Notes under the pieces: generated by a model
What the model was told of the DNA's origin: nothing
The model's input: the letters and a program-made list of their open reading frames with translations, nothing else
Database searches by the model: none
NCBI RefSeq assembly: GCF_001557875.1
Contig: NZ_LNRF01000009.1
Location: 141,419 to 205,418, forward strand
DNA length: 64,000 bases
Direction of reading: 5' to 3'
From: Vibrio splendidus
GTDB taxonomy: Bacteria > Pseudomonadota > Gammaproteobacteria > Enterobacterales > Vibrionaceae
Translations under genes and position numbers: made by a program
Shown here: positions 17,769 to 27,054 of the stretch, in pieces
Layout: each line of letters opens with the position of its first letter
Numbering within the stretch: the stretch's first letter is position 1

Positions 17769-18203
17769 TCAAATTTGCTTCAAAAAATGGATTCTATGGT
17801 CATTAATGTCTTCTTTTTCTTCAAATTTTTCGATTAGGTAACCGTTTCTCAATAACAGGCGCAACATTGCAGGGAACTGGTTACGAGACTTAACCTTTAA
17901 CTGTCTGTAGCCCTGCTCTTTCGCCCACTGTTCTTGAGCGTCTAATTGCGCCTGTGCAACGCCTTTGTTCCTCGCGAGCGGTGACACGCCACCAAACCAG
18001 CTGTAAAAAGTATCTTGATCCAATTCATAGCCGATCTTAAAACCGAGCAGCACGCCAGCTGCTTCAGCCACTAAGATAAGATTCTTTTTCCCTGCTAGCC
18101 GCTCTGATAGAGAAGCGACGCTCTCTTTTTTAGCGAACTCAGAGATCTGCTCGACCACAGACACCACTTCTTCTAAAGAACCTTCACGTACGACAACTGA
18201 CAT
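17769..18203 (-). CDS. GNAT family N-acetyltransferase
   Basis: The 144-residue product has the GNAT fold pattern: a V/A core near LVAEAAGVLLGFKIGYE and the acetyl-CoA loop region VSPLARNKGVAQAQLDAQEQWAKEQG (a divergent RxxGxA motif, RNKGVA). The substrate is unknown. I start it at the ATG giving MSVVVREG because GAGG lies nine bases upstream. The longer in-frame starts to 18245 would run through the hemB terminator hairpin. It lies between hemB and ryhB on the same strand. Confidence 0.85.
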   Translation of the reverse strand: MSVVVREGSLEEVVSVVEQISEFAKKESVASLSERLAGKKNLILVAEAAGVLLGFKIGYELDQDTFYSWFGGVSPLARNKGVAQAQLDAQEQWAKEQGYRQLKVKSRNQFPAMLRLLLRNGYLIEKFEEKEDINDHRIHFLKQI

Positions 18204-18218
18204 CTTATCCATCCTCAT

Positions 18219-18251
18219 AAACGAAAGGGCTGGCACAATGGCCAACCCTTT
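18219..18251 (-). terminator. hemB terminator
   Basis: Eleven-base inverted repeat (AAAGGGTTGGC / GCCAGCCCTTT on the minus strand, one G-U pair) followed by TTTCGTTT. It is 30 bp after the hemB stop; the U tract is interrupted, so some readthrough into the GNAT gene is possible. Confidence 0.68.
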
Positions 18252-18280
18252 TACTGATCACTTAAGTGAGCTCTACACGG

Positions 18281-19324
18281 TTACTTTTCTTTTAAGTGCT
18301 CTGCGGCTTGTGCATTGTCTTCTGCAAGCCACTCAGCCACATCTTTAGCGAAGTAAGTAAGAATGCCATCGGCACCAGCGCGCTTAAAGCACAACAGTGA
18401 TTCCATGACGGTTTCACGCTCTTTCAGCCAACCGTTTTGGATCGCTGCTTTGTGCATCGCATACTCACCAGACACTTGGTAGGCAAATGTCGGTGCTTGG
18501 AGTTCATGCTTCACACGGCGCACGATGTCTAGGTAAGGCATGCCAGGCTTGACCATCACCATGTCGGCACCTTCATTAAGATCCATCGCGACTTCGTGAA
18601 TCGCTTCATCGCTGTTCGCAGGATCCATTTGGTAGTTCTTCTTGTTACCACCTTTCAGGTTCGAAGCACTGCCGACTGCGTCGCGGAATGGACCGTAGTA
18701 GCACGATGCGTATTTCGCAGAGTACGCCATAATCTGAGTATGAATATGGCCCGCTTCTTCTAACGCTTCACGGATCTTACCAATGCGACCATCCATCATA
18801 TCTGACGGTGCAACCACGTCAGCACCTGCTTCAGCGTGTGATAATGCTTGCTTGATCAAGACTTCAGTCGTCTCATCATTCATCACGTAACCATCTTCAT
18901 CGATGATGCCGTCTTGGCCGTGAGTGGTGAACGGGTCTAGTGCTACGTCAGTAATAACGCCAATGTTTGGCACATGCTCTTTTAGTAAACGTACAGCGCG
19001 CTGCACCAAACCTTCTGAGTTATGAGCTTCAGCTGCGCATAAACTTTTAGCATCTTGGTTCACGACTGGAAATAGAGCAATCGCAGGAACACCCAGTTTT
19101 GACAGGTAATCTGCTTCCTCGAGCATGTAATCGATCGACAAGCGTTCAACACCTGGCATTGACTCGACAGGCTCGCGGCGGTCTTTACCCATCAGGATAA
19201 ACATTGGGTAGATTAGATCATCCACAGACAATTGATTTTCTGCCATTAGGCGACGGCTAAAGTCGTGCTTACGCATACGGCGCATACGGCGACCTGGGAA
19301 TTGACCTTGAATTGAAACAGACAC
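18281..19324 (-). CDS. hemB: Delta-aminolevulinic acid dehydratase (porphobilinogen synthase)
   Basis: HemB condenses two 5-aminolevulinate molecules to porphobilinogen, the second haem-pathway step. The 347-residue protein keeps the active-site segments AYSAKYASCYYGPFRDA and MVMVKPGMPYLD, with the Schiff-base lysine. The metal-binding region has VALDPFTTHGQDG rather than a cysteine-rich zinc site, so the enzyme looks like the Mg-dependent type. I start at the GTG at 19324 because AAGGAG lies just upstream; an upstream GTG at 19351 is poorly supported. It faces away from the TatD-family gene. Confidence 0.96.
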   Translation of the reverse strand: MSVSIQGQFPGRRMRRMRKHDFSRRLMAENQLSVDDLIYPMFILMGKDRREPVESMPGVERLSIDYMLEEADYLSKLGVPAIALFPVVNQDAKSLCAAEAHNSEGLVQRAVRLLKEHVPNIGVITDVALDPFTTHGQDGIIDEDGYVMNDETTEVLIKQALSHAEAGADVVAPSDMMDGRIGKIREALEEAGHIHTQIMAYSAKYASCYYGPFRDAVGSASNLKGGNKKNYQMDPANSDEAIHEVAMDLNEGADMVMVKPGMPYLDIVRRVKHELQAPTFAYQVSGEYAMHKAAIQNGWLKERETVMESLLCFKRAGADGILTYFAKDVAEWLAEDNAQAAEHLKEK

Positions 19325-19532
19325 TAGATTCTCCTTGCCTAGTCTAAGCACCGAAATACTTAGATATGAAAAGTGCTAAATACAGGCAAAAGCATATCAC
19401 TGATGGCTCAGGACGCTAGCAGTAAAATATAAAACCCACTCAAAAACAGGTAGAAATGGCAAAAAATGACCTTCACCTCACACTGCCGTATACTCATGAC
19501 AACTCAGTAATGACCGCTTTCAGGACAAAACA

Positions 19533-20294
19533 ATGATCGACACCCATGCCCATATTTACGCTAGCGAATTCGATGAAGACCGTGAACAAGTGGTGCAACG
19601 CGCACTGGCTCAAGGTATTGATAAAATTCTACTACCAAACATCGATTTAGAGTCTATCGAGCCAATGTTAGCGACGGAAGCTCAGTTTCCTGATGTGTGC
19701 CGTTCAATGATGGGCTTACACCCTTGTTATGTGGATGCGAATATCGAGCAAACCCTCAAAACCATTCGAGCTTGGTTTGATAAGCATGACTTTATCGCGG
19801 TAGGTGAGATTGGTATCGACTTGTACTGGGATAAAACCTTCAAGGCTGAACAAGAGATGGCTTTCGTGACTCAGCTGCAGTGGGCAAAAGAGCTCGATCT
19901 ACCGGTGGTGATCCACACCCGTGATTCAATTGAAGAGACACTTACCCTACTTCGTAAAGAACAAGATGGCAGCTTACGTGGCGTATTCCACTGCTTTGGT
20001 AGCAGCTTAGAGGAAGCTAAAGCGATTAACGAGCTGGGCTTTCACTTAGGTTTAGGCGGCGTATCGACGTTTAAGAACTCAGGGATGGATAAGGTGATCC
20101 CACACCTTGACATGAATTACATAATCCTAGAAACAGACTGCCCGTACTTAGCACCAGCACCAAACCGCGGTAAACGCAACGAACCAGCCTACACAGAGCT
20201 AGTCGCAAAACGCATTGCTGAACTACGAGGCATCACTCTAGAAGAAGTCGAAGCGATCACAACAGCTAATTCTAAGTCATTGTTTAATTTATAA
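19533..20294 (+). CDS. TatD family metal-dependent hydrolase/DNase
   Basis: The 253-residue TIM-barrel protein has the family's metal ligands: DTHAHIY at the N terminus, GEIGIDLYWD, VVIHTRDS, FHCFGSS and ETDCPYLAP. TatD proteins are metal-dependent DNases; the physiological substrate is usually unclear. The gene is near tatABC but on the opposite strand and separated by a small ORF, so it is not part of that operon. It is closer to the YcfH/YjjV type in its N terminus than to E. coli TatD, so no symbol is given. Confidence 0.92.
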   Translation: MIDTHAHIYASEFDEDREQVVQRALAQGIDKILLPNIDLESIEPMLATEAQFPDVCRSMMGLHPCYVDANIEQTLKTIRAWFDKHDFIAVGEIGIDLYWDKTFKAEQEMAFVTQLQWAKELDLPVVIHTRDSIEETLTLLRKEQDGSLRGVFHCFGSSLEEAKAINELGFHLGLGGVSTFKNSGMDKVIPHLDMNYIILETDCPYLAPAPNRGKRNEPAYTELVAKRIAELRGITLEEVEAITTANSKSLFNL

Positions 20295-20364
20295 ATAAAG
20301 CCAACAAGCGATTTCTATTGTTTTCAATAAAATTCATTTGTTAATACACAGTGATGTGTATATT

Positions 20365-20394
20365 ATCAACCACCTGCATATGGAGGTAGTTGAT
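20365..20394 (+). promoter_or_regulatory. Hairpin enclosing the ribosome binding site of the 38-residue CxxC gene
   Basis: ATCAACCACCT (20365-20375) pairs with AGGTAGTTGAT (20384-20394), 10 of 11 bases, around an eight-base loop. The Shine-Dalgarno GGAGG (20382-20386) is partly in the loop and partly in the stem, and the ATG begins two bases after the stem. Such folding should limit translation until opened. As a DNA palindrome it could instead be an operator. Confidence 0.6.
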
Positions 20395-20395
20395 T

Positions 20396-20512
20396 ATGTG
20401 TGACCATTCACAACACTTACAACGTCAACATCGAACCCTATGGCATAAAGTTTTGGGCATCAAAGAGCTCTATATATGTCAGAACTGTGGCTATCAGTTA
20501 AAGATTCGATAA
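20396..20512 (+). CDS. 38-residue CxxC protein
   Basis: The frame MCDHSQHLQRQHRTLWHK... ends in a CQNCGYQ motif (Cys28 and Cys31) and a basic tail. With Cys2 and several histidines this could form a small zinc site. A strong GGAGG lies upstream with suitable spacing, and a terminator follows 12 bp after the stop, so it looks like a real one-gene unit. I do not recognise a named family; function unknown. It is convergent with tatC. Confidence 0.68.
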   Translation: MCDHSQHLQRQHRTLWHKVLGIKELYICQNCGYQLKIR

Positions 20513-20523
20513 ACAGACATAAT

Positions 20524-20550
20524 AAAAAAGCGGCCCTAGGCCGCTTTTTT
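20524..20550. terminator. Bidirectional terminator between the CxxC gene and tatC
   Basis: Stem GCGGCC / GGCCGC with a three-base loop, six As before and six Ts after, between convergent genes. Confidence 0.92.
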
Positions 20551-20580
20551 ATTATGTGATTTTTACTGAAGCATTCCGAA

Positions 20581-21336
20581 TCAAGATTCAGCTTCTTCCT
20601 CTTCATCCGCATCTGGCTTACGCGTATAAAAACGTGCGAAGAACAGACCAATCTCAAACAGAATACACATTGGAATCGCCAACAGTGTTTGCGAGATCAT
20701 ATCGGGTGGTGTCAGCATCATACCTATGATGAAAGCACCCACAACAATGTAAGGACGCTTTTCAGACAGAGATTGAGGCGTTGTTGCACCCGTCCAACAC
20801 AGCAAGATAATCGCAACTGGCACTTCAAAGGCAATACCAAAAGCAAAGAACAGCGCGAGTACAAAATCAAGATAGCTTGAGATGTCGGTTGCGAACTCTA
20901 CTCCCCCTAATGATATAGCCGTAAAAAAGCCAAATACCAACGGGAATACAATGAAGTAAGCGAACGCCACACCACAGTAAAACAGCAATGAACTTGAAGC
21001 CAATAGCGGCATGATCAAGCGTTTTTCATGCTTGTATAAACCCGGAGCAACAAAAGCCCACACCTGATACAAAATAAACGGAACCGCGAGGAATATAGAC
21101 GCGATCAAGGTTAATTTCAGTGGTGTGAAAAATGGCGATGCAACATCGGTTGCGATCATCGTCGCCCCTTCCGGTAGACGATCTACCAAAGGTGCTGATA
21201 CGAATTCATAAATATCATTAGCAAAATAAATTAGCCCGACAAATATCACTAGCACCGCGACAATCGCACGTAGTAGGCGATTACGTAGTTCTAGAAGGTG
21301 GCTAATTAAAGGCTGTGTCTGCTCAGTCGAAGACAT
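20581..21336 (-). CDS. tatC: Sec-independent protein translocase subunit TatC
   Basis: TatC is the polytopic receptor for twin-arginine signal peptides. From the ATG giving MSSTEQTQ the protein has 251 residues with six predicted membrane helices. It has the conserved HLLELRNRLLRA N-terminal segment and the FAFGIAFEVPV region with its glutamate. AAGAGG upstream supports this start over the frame beginning at 21408. The tail is acidic (EEEEAES). It is last in the tatABC unit, 148 bp after tatB. Confidence 0.96.
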   Translation of the reverse strand: MSSTEQTQPLISHLLELRNRLLRAIVAVLVIFVGLIYFANDIYEFVSAPLVDRLPEGATMIATDVASPFFTPLKLTLIASIFLAVPFILYQVWAFVAPGLYKHEKRLIMPLLASSSLLFYCGVAFAYFIVFPLVFGFFTAISLGGVEFATDISSYLDFVLALFFAFGIAFEVPVAIILLCWTGATTPQSLSEKRPYIVVGAFIIGMMLTPPDMISQTLLAIPMCILFEIGLFFARFYTRKPDADEEEEAES

Positions 21337-21484
21337 GTCAAACCTCTTAAACAGGAAGATCGAAAAGGAGCCGCGCGTGTATCTATCCAGTTGAATTGGT
21401 ATCCACATGAATAGTTATTTACTTGAATAGCTATCTATTTAAACATCTAGCGACTCAAGTATCCGGCGACTCCTCCTTGCGAGA

Positions 21485-21892
21485 CTATTCGGCTTTCTTA
21501 TCTGACGGTGCTGAAGCTTCGCTGTTGACCTGAATGGTTTCAGATTCCACAGTTTCCGTGACACTAGGTTTAGTCTCACTTGGCTTATCAGACTCAGGCT
21601 TAGCATACGGACGTTGAACCTCAGCAGCGGCCTGCTTGAGTTCATCGACTGACGCTTTAAGGTCTGGAGATAAATCTTCCATACCCATTTTTTCCGCCTT
21701 GCGTAGGTTTTCTTGTAGCTCTTGCACCTTAAGCTCATGAGAAAGTTCATCTTTCACACTATTTGCCATGCTTTTCGCTTGTCCAACAAACTTGGAAATA
21801 CTGCGAATCGCCACGGGCAAACGCTCAGGCCCTAAAACCACTAACCCAACGACAGATATTAATACCAGTTCCCAAAAACCGATATCAAACAC
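21485..21892 (-). CDS. tatB: Sec-independent protein translocase subunit TatB
   Basis: TatB works with TatC in recognising folded Tat substrates. The 135 residues start with the typical MFDIGFWELVLISVVGLVVLGPERLP membrane segment containing the conserved Glu and GPERLP hinge, then an amphipathic helix and a variable Ser/Glu-rich tail. The start codon is GTG, three bases after the tatA stop, indicating translational coupling. Confidence 0.95.
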   Translation of the reverse strand: MFDIGFWELVLISVVGLVVLGPERLPVAIRSISKFVGQAKSMANSVKDELSHELKVQELQENLRKAEKMGMEDLSPDLKASVDELKQAAAEVQRPYAKPESDKPSETKPSVTETVESETIQVNSEASAPSDKKAE

Positions 21893-21895
21893 GAT

Positions 21896-22150
21896 TTACG
21901 CCTGCTCTTTGTCTTTCTTTGTTTCAGCAGTTGTTTCAGCGTGAGCTTCTGTCTTCTGCTGTTCAATATTCTTTGGTTCGAAGTCTGCATCTTTCTTATC
22001 CGCAGGCTTGTCTTCATCGCTCATCGCTTTTTTGAAGCCTTTAACCGCTGAACCTAAGTCACCACCCATACCGCGCAGTTTCTTTGTTCCGAATAGCAAA
22101 ATTACAATTACAGCAATGATTAGAAGTTGCCAAATACTGATACCACCCAT
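21896..22150 (-). CDS. tatA: Sec-independent protein translocase subunit TatA
   Basis: TatA oligomerises to form the passage for folded proteins. The 84-residue product from MGGISIWQLL has one membrane helix (about 5-21), the FGTKKLR hinge, an amphipathic helix and a charged tail. The second of two close ATGs is chosen because GAGG is nine bases before it and the resulting N terminus equals that of E. coli TatA. It follows ubiB by about 55 bp on the same strand. Confidence 0.95.
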   Translation of the reverse strand: MGGISIWQLLIIAVIVILLFGTKKLRGMGGDLGSAVKGFKKAMSDEDKPADKKDADFEPKNIEQQKTEAHAETTAETKKDKEQA

Positions 22151-22204
22151 TGTCATTGTCCTCGGGTCTGTCTACACATAAAAAATATTAAGAGAGTCTA
22201 CTGC

Positions 22205-23839
22205 CTAACGACGGTAAGCTCGCCAACTAAGCAACCAAAATGTGACACCTGCGATGCCACAGCCCATAGATAGCTGCTCATAAGGGCTTGAAACTAATAT
22301 TGCGGAGCATACGACTAAAGTGGCTCCAACGCCAAACAAAAACTTTCCAGTTGCTTGCTGACGCTTACTATCTCGGTAACCTTGATAAAGCTGATCCATT
22401 CTGTGGTTCATCGCTTTACCTTGGCGTAAGCTGTCATAAAGTAGCTCTGGCAGCTCTGGCAGTTTTTCTGCCCAGAATGGCGCACGCTCTTTTACTGCGT
22501 TGATCACAGCCTGCGGCCCCACCTGATTCATCATCCAGGTTTCAAGGAAAGGCTTGGCGGTTGCCCACAAATCAAGTTGCGGATACAACTGGCGACCCAA
22601 TCCTTCTACATACAACAAGGTCTTCTGCAGAAGCACCAACTGAGGTTGAACCTCCATGTTGAAACGTCTTGCTGTATTAAATAAGTTTAGCAACACATGG
22701 CCAAATGAGATCTCGCCAAGTGGTTTTGCAAAAATTGGCTCACACACCATGCGAATCGCGAACTCAAAATCATTGACGTTGGTGTCGTGTGGCACCCAAC
22801 CCGAATCCACGTGCAGCTCTGCGACCTTACGGTAATCTCGATTGAAGAAAGCCAACAGGTTCTCGGCTAAATAGCGCTTATCTTCACTGTTGAGCGTACC
22901 GACAATGCCGCAATCCAAACCAATCCACTGAGGGTTATCTGGATTCTCTGGGTTAACAAATACGTTGCCAGGGTGCATGTCTGCATGGAAAAAGCTGTCT
23001 CGGAATACTTGGGTGAAGAATACCGTCACACCGCGTTCCGCGAGCAATTTCATGTTGGTGCCGTTGGCTTCTAGCGTCTCAATATCGGAGACTTGAATAC
23101 CATAGATTCGCTCTGACACCATCAGGGTTTCGCTGCTTAGATCAGGGATAACCTCTGGAACATACAGCTCTTCACTGCCTTCAAAATTACGTCGTAGTTG
23201 AATGGCATTAGCAGCCTCACGGCGCAGGTCGAGTTCATCAAGTAACGTTTTCTCGTACTCGTGAACCACTTCAACTGGTTTCAAACGACGTGCTTCAGGA
23301 AGCGACTTAGCGACTATACGCGCCATTCGGTGCATCAGTTTTAGATCTGCGTCAATCACCGGGCGAATATCAGGTCGAATTACCTTCAGAACAATCTCGC
23401 GACCGCTCTCTTTAAGCTTTGCGGTATGCACCTGAGCAATAGAAGCAGAAGCCAGTGGCTCGATATCAAAGTCGGTAAACCAGTTGTCTAAACTGCCACC
23501 CAACGCCTTTTCCATATCTTGCTTCGCCAGTTGACCATCAAACGGCGCAACTTGATCTTGCAACAACGCCAACTGATCGGCGATATGAGGAGGGAACAGA
23601 TCACGACGTGTCGACATCATCTGTCCAAACTTGATCCACACTGGGCCAAGTTCTTGCAGCGCAAGGCGCAAGCGATGACCCAACTCTTTATCTTGATGCT
23701 TGTTCTTGAGCCAAAACAGTGACTTTCGCGCCAACAAAGGAGCTTTAGTCAGTTGGTGTTCCGGCATCAACTCATCAAGGCCGTACTCCAACTGTACCTT
23801 GATAATATGATAAAGACGTTTCAGTTCTGCTGGGGTCAT
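22205..23839 (-). CDS. ubiB: Ubiquinone biosynthesis kinase-like protein UbiB
   Basis: UbiB is an ABC1/ADCK-family atypical kinase or ATPase needed for ubiquinone synthesis. The 544 residues include the KxGQ-like motif WIKFGQMMSTRRD, the alanine-rich loop SASIAQVHTA, the lysine in IVLKVIRPD, HADMHPGNV and GLDCGIVG. Two hydrophobic helices near 497-540 anchor it in the membrane. The start overlaps the ubiJ stop by four bases (ATGA). Confidence 0.96.
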   Translation of the reverse strand: MTPAELKRLYHIIKVQLEYGLDELMPEHQLTKAPLLARKSLFWLKNKHQDKELGHRLRLALQELGPVWIKFGQMMSTRRDLFPPHIADQLALLQDQVAPFDGQLAKQDMEKALGGSLDNWFTDFDIEPLASASIAQVHTAKLKESGREIVLKVIRPDIRPVIDADLKLMHRMARIVAKSLPEARRLKPVEVVHEYEKTLLDELDLRREAANAIQLRRNFEGSEELYVPEVIPDLSSETLMVSERIYGIQVSDIETLEANGTNMKLLAERGVTVFFTQVFRDSFFHADMHPGNVFVNPENPDNPQWIGLDCGIVGTLNSEDKRYLAENLLAFFNRDYRKVAELHVDSGWVPHDTNVNDFEFAIRMVCEPIFAKPLGEISFGHVLLNLFNTARRFNMEVQPQLVLLQKTLLYVEGLGRQLYPQLDLWATAKPFLETWMMNQVGPQAVINAVKERAPFWAEKLPELPELLYDSLRQGKAMNHRMDQLYQGYRDSKRQQATGKFLFGVGATLVVCSAILVSSPYEQLSMGCGIAGVTFWLLSWRAYRR

Positions 23840-24441
23840 GCTTTCTCCAACAGAGCGTTCAACTTAGCTTCAAGACGAGCAGCAGAGCTTTTTACGTCAT
23901 CAACTTGGTCGCAAAAATGCGCGACTTCTAACGGTGCGGGTGCGATCTTCCACTCTTCAGTCAGAACTTGAGCAACATGGTTTTGATGCTTAGTCGCCTG
24001 TTTTGCGACAAAGCCACCGACGTTTTTAACGCCTTGCACCAAGGTATGCGCAACCACATCCCCCGTCACACGCGATAACCACTCTTCCAAATCAGGCTTG
24101 CAGTCTGTCATCAGCTGAGCAAATTTCTGTGCCAGTTGAATGTCACCCTCTAAGATCAGCTTATCTTGCTTGATCAGCTTGGTGATGTTCGATTGTTCAC
24201 GCAGTTCAGGTAACACCGATAGGTTCAAAGATAGGTAGCAGTCAGGCTGCCCTTCGTACTCCGACAACACATCGATCTGTTGGCTGAAAACGAAAGTGAG
24301 TGTTTTATTCAACTCTTTCAAATTGACTTGAATGATCTGCCCCTTTAAACGAGACAAACGACGAACCAAAGCTGGATCATCGTTCACGAAAGTATTTAAA
24401 GAGGTTTCAATAACCGCGGTTACCAATGGATCAAATGGCAT
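23836..24441 (-). CDS. ubiJ: Ubiquinone biosynthesis accessory factor UbiJ
   Basis: UbiJ (YigP) is an SCP2-domain lipid-binding scaffold of the soluble Ubi complex, acting with UbiK, which is also encoded in this window. The 201-residue protein shows an N-terminal SCP2-type domain (about 15-115) and a helical C-terminal part. It sits between ubiE and ubiB as in E. coli, with a four-base overlap into ubiB. Confidence 0.93.
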   Translation of the reverse strand: MPFDPLVTAVIETSLNTFVNDDPALVRRLSRLKGQIIQVNLKELNKTLTFVFSQQIDVLSEYEGQPDCYLSLNLSVLPELREQSNITKLIKQDKLILEGDIQLAQKFAQLMTDCKPDLEEWLSRVTGDVVAHTLVQGVKNVGGFVAKQATKHQNHVAQVLTEEWKIAPAPLEVAHFCDQVDDVKSSAARLEAKLNALLEKA

Positions 24442-24538
24442 GACTGTCCTTACCTTTGAAAACGGATAAGCGTTAACCTATCCGTTCTATCTTTATTCTT
24501 ATTTTTAGCACGCCCTACGAGCCTGCTACCAAGCTCGA

Positions 24539-25333
24539 CTAGAACTTGTAACCGCGGTGCAGCGCAACAATGCCGCCCGTTAGGTTGAAGTATTTAGTAT
24601 TCTCGAAACCCGCTTCCTGCATCATACCTTCCAAGGTTTCTTGGTTAGGGTGCATGCGGATAGATTCTGCAAGGTAACGATAGCTGTCTGCATCGTTAGC
24701 AATCAGCTCACCCATTTTTGGCAACAGGTGGAAAGAGTAGGCATCGTAAACTTTTGATAGCGGCTCAAGTACTGGCTTAGAAAACTCAAGAACCAACAGA
24801 CGGCCACCCGGCTTAAGCACACGGTACATTGAACGCAGCGCTTGGTCTTTATCGGTTACATTACGCAGACAGAAGCTGATGGTAATGCAATCGAAGTAGT
24901 TGTCTGGGAAAGGCAGCTCTTCAGCGTTTGCTTGAACGTAATGGACGTTGCCCACAATACCGCTATCACGCAGCTTATCACGGCCAACATTCAGCATTGA
25001 GTTGTTGATATCAGCAAGAACCACGTGGCCTTTTTCACCAACGATACGCGAGAACTTCGCAGTCAGGTCACCGGTACCACCACCAAGGTCTAGGATACGT
25101 TGACCAGGACGAACGCCACTGCAATCAATCGTGAATCGCTTCCACAAGCGGTGAACACCACCCGACATTAAGTCATTCATGATGTCGTATTTAGCGGCTA
25201 CAGAGTGAAATACCTCTGCTACTTTCGCGACTTTTTCGTCTTTTGCGACTGTTTCGAAACCAAAGTGTGTGGTTTCTGACTCTACTGCTGAATTTGTCTG
25301 CACGCTTGTGTCCATAATGCTGTTATCTACCAT
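24539..25333 (-). CDS. ubiE: Ubiquinone/menaquinone C-methyltransferase UbiE
   Basis: UbiE performs the C-methylation step in both ubiquinone and menaquinone synthesis. The SAM-binding motif ILDLGGGTGDLT and the family motifs PDNYFDCITISFCLRNV and VLKPGGRLLVLEFSKP are present. The frame gives 264 residues; an ATG at 25315 (MDTSVQTN) would give 258 and a more typical N terminus. Neither start has a strong ribosome binding site, so the start is uncertain. It lies between rmuC and ubiJ on the same strand. Confidence 0.95.
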   Translation of the reverse strand: MVDNSIMDTSVQTNSAVESETTHFGFETVAKDEKVAKVAEVFHSVAAKYDIMNDLMSGGVHRLWKRFTIDCSGVRPGQRILDLGGGTGDLTAKFSRIVGEKGHVVLADINNSMLNVGRDKLRDSGIVGNVHYVQANAEELPFPDNYFDCITISFCLRNVTDKDQALRSMYRVLKPGGRLLVLEFSKPVLEPLSKVYDAYSFHLLPKMGELIANDADSYRYLAESIRMHPNQETLEGMMQEAGFENTKYFNLTGGIVALHRGYKF

Positions 25334-25383
25334 GGTAAGTTCTCATCGACAGCGCTCTTTGTATTTAGAGGCGCTGCGGCCGA

Positions 25384-26916
25384 TTAGTTTACTTTATCCT
25401 CAGCAGGTTGTCTTTCTACTAAGGAGGCATTTTCTGAAAAAGCCTCATTTTGCGCCATTTCAGCCAAACCAATCGAGATCGGTTTCTTCACTTCAACCCC
25501 CAATTGCTTGAAGCTTTCAGCCTGACGAATCACATTGCCCCGCCCTGTGACTAGCTTATTCATCGCCCCTTGGTAGCTTTGGTTAGCTCTATCAAGCGAG
25601 CTGCCAAGGCCTTCCATGTCATCGACAAACAAGCGCAGTTTGTCGTATAGCTTACTCGCACGTTCCGCGATAACTTGTGCGTTCTGGTTTTGTCTGTCGT
25701 TGCGCCATAAGTTATCAATGGTCCGCAGTGCCACCAGCAGAGTGGTTGGGCTAACCAAGATAATGTTTTGCTCCATCGCATCTTTCACCAAGCTAGGATC
25801 CGCCTGAATCGCCACTTGGAATGCTGGCTCAACCGGGATAAACATCAACACGTAATCCAAGCTTTGGATGCCTTTGAGCTGATGATAATCCTTCTGGCTC
25901 AAGCCTTTAATGTGCGCTCGCAGTGACACCAAGTGATCACGCAGTGCGGCATCGCGTTGTTGGTCGGTTTCGGCATTGAAATAGCGCTCAAACGCCACCA
26001 ACGCCATTTTCGAATCGACCACCACTTGCTTATCTTGTGGCAGATGAACGATCACATCCGGCTGGTAACGCTTGCCTGCATCGTTTTGCAGGTTCACTTG
26101 CGTTTGGTATTCGTGGCCTTCGCGTAGCCCTGATTCAGCAAGCACGCGAGCCAGTACCACTTCGCCCCAGTTACCCTGCTGTTTGTTATCGCCCTTTAGC
26201 GCTTGAGTCAGGTTAACCGCTTCACGCGTCATACTCTCATTCAGACGTTGTAGGTTCTTAAGCTCGTGCACTAAGGTGTGACGCTCTTTGGCTTCTTGGC
26301 TAAAGCTGTCGTTCACTTGTTTCTTGAAGCCTTCAAGTTGCTCTTTCAGCGGCGACAACAAACCTTCTAAGCTCTGCTTATTCTGCTGATCGACCTTGGC
26401 AGTTTTACTCTCAAATAATTGGTTCGCTAACAACTCAAACTGCTGCTTAAGTCGAGATTCAGCTTGTTCTAGCAACTGCAGCTTTTCGCTATTGGCGAGG
26501 TTTTCTTGATCGTGCCTTGCCTCTTGCTCACGAAGTTCAGCTTCCAATTCAGACTTGTGATCCTTGAGTACATTGATCTCATCGGCATACTGCTGGCGCT
26601 CTTGCTTTACCGCCTCAAAGTAGCGCAGCTTTTCCATCGCAGCCATCACCTTACCGTGCGCCTGCTTGAGCTCGAATGCCGCTTTGTCTCGGTCATCATC
26701 TAACTCATTGAGTTCTTGTTGCGCCTCTGCGAGTGATGATTTGAGCTGAGATTGCTGAGATTCATGCAACAAACGATCGGACTCTAGCTGCTGCTCGAGC
26801 AATCGCTGCTGAAAAGAGAGCTTCTGTTTAATCCACCAACCCACGACGCCACCGCTGACGAGCGCGCCAGAAATTGCAGCAATAAGCGTTGCCTGATGTT
26901 CGATAATCCATTGCAT
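25384..26916 (-). CDS. rmuC: DNA recombination protein RmuC
   Basis: RmuC is a predicted nuclease-like protein that limits inversions at short inverted repeats. The 510 residues begin with one membrane helix (about 10-28). A long Gln/Glu-rich coiled coil (about 35-190) and the conserved RmuC domain follow, with GNWGEVVLARVLAESGL, DVIVHLP and VVDSKMAL. It heads the rmuC-ubiE-ubiJ-ubiB-tatABC cluster, the same order as in E. coli. Confidence 0.94.
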   Translation of the reverse strand: MQWIIEHQATLIAAISGALVSGGVVGWWIKQKLSFQQRLLEQQLESDRLLHESQQSQLKSSLAEAQQELNELDDDRDKAAFELKQAHGKVMAAMEKLRYFEAVKQERQQYADEINVLKDHKSELEAELREQEARHDQENLANSEKLQLLEQAESRLKQQFELLANQLFESKTAKVDQQNKQSLEGLLSPLKEQLEGFKKQVNDSFSQEAKERHTLVHELKNLQRLNESMTREAVNLTQALKGDNKQQGNWGEVVLARVLAESGLREGHEYQTQVNLQNDAGKRYQPDVIVHLPQDKQVVVDSKMALVAFERYFNAETDQQRDAALRDHLVSLRAHIKGLSQKDYHQLKGIQSLDYVLMFIPVEPAFQVAIQADPSLVKDAMEQNIILVSPTTLLVALRTIDNLWRNDRQNQNAQVIAERASKLYDKLRLFVDDMEGLGSSLDRANQSYQGAMNKLVTGRGNVIRQAESFKQLGVEVKKPISIGLAEMAQNEAFSENASLVERQPAEDKVN

Positions 26917-27054
26917 GATAATGATTTAGCCTAATTGGAAATAACTCATTAAATGGTATTTTGATACTGGATAAATGTCCAGTTTGCCGTATTAAAATTC
27001 GACAGATAGACTAGGCGCTCCGTATTCTGTTCCATCAAATTAGAATGAGTTGCC

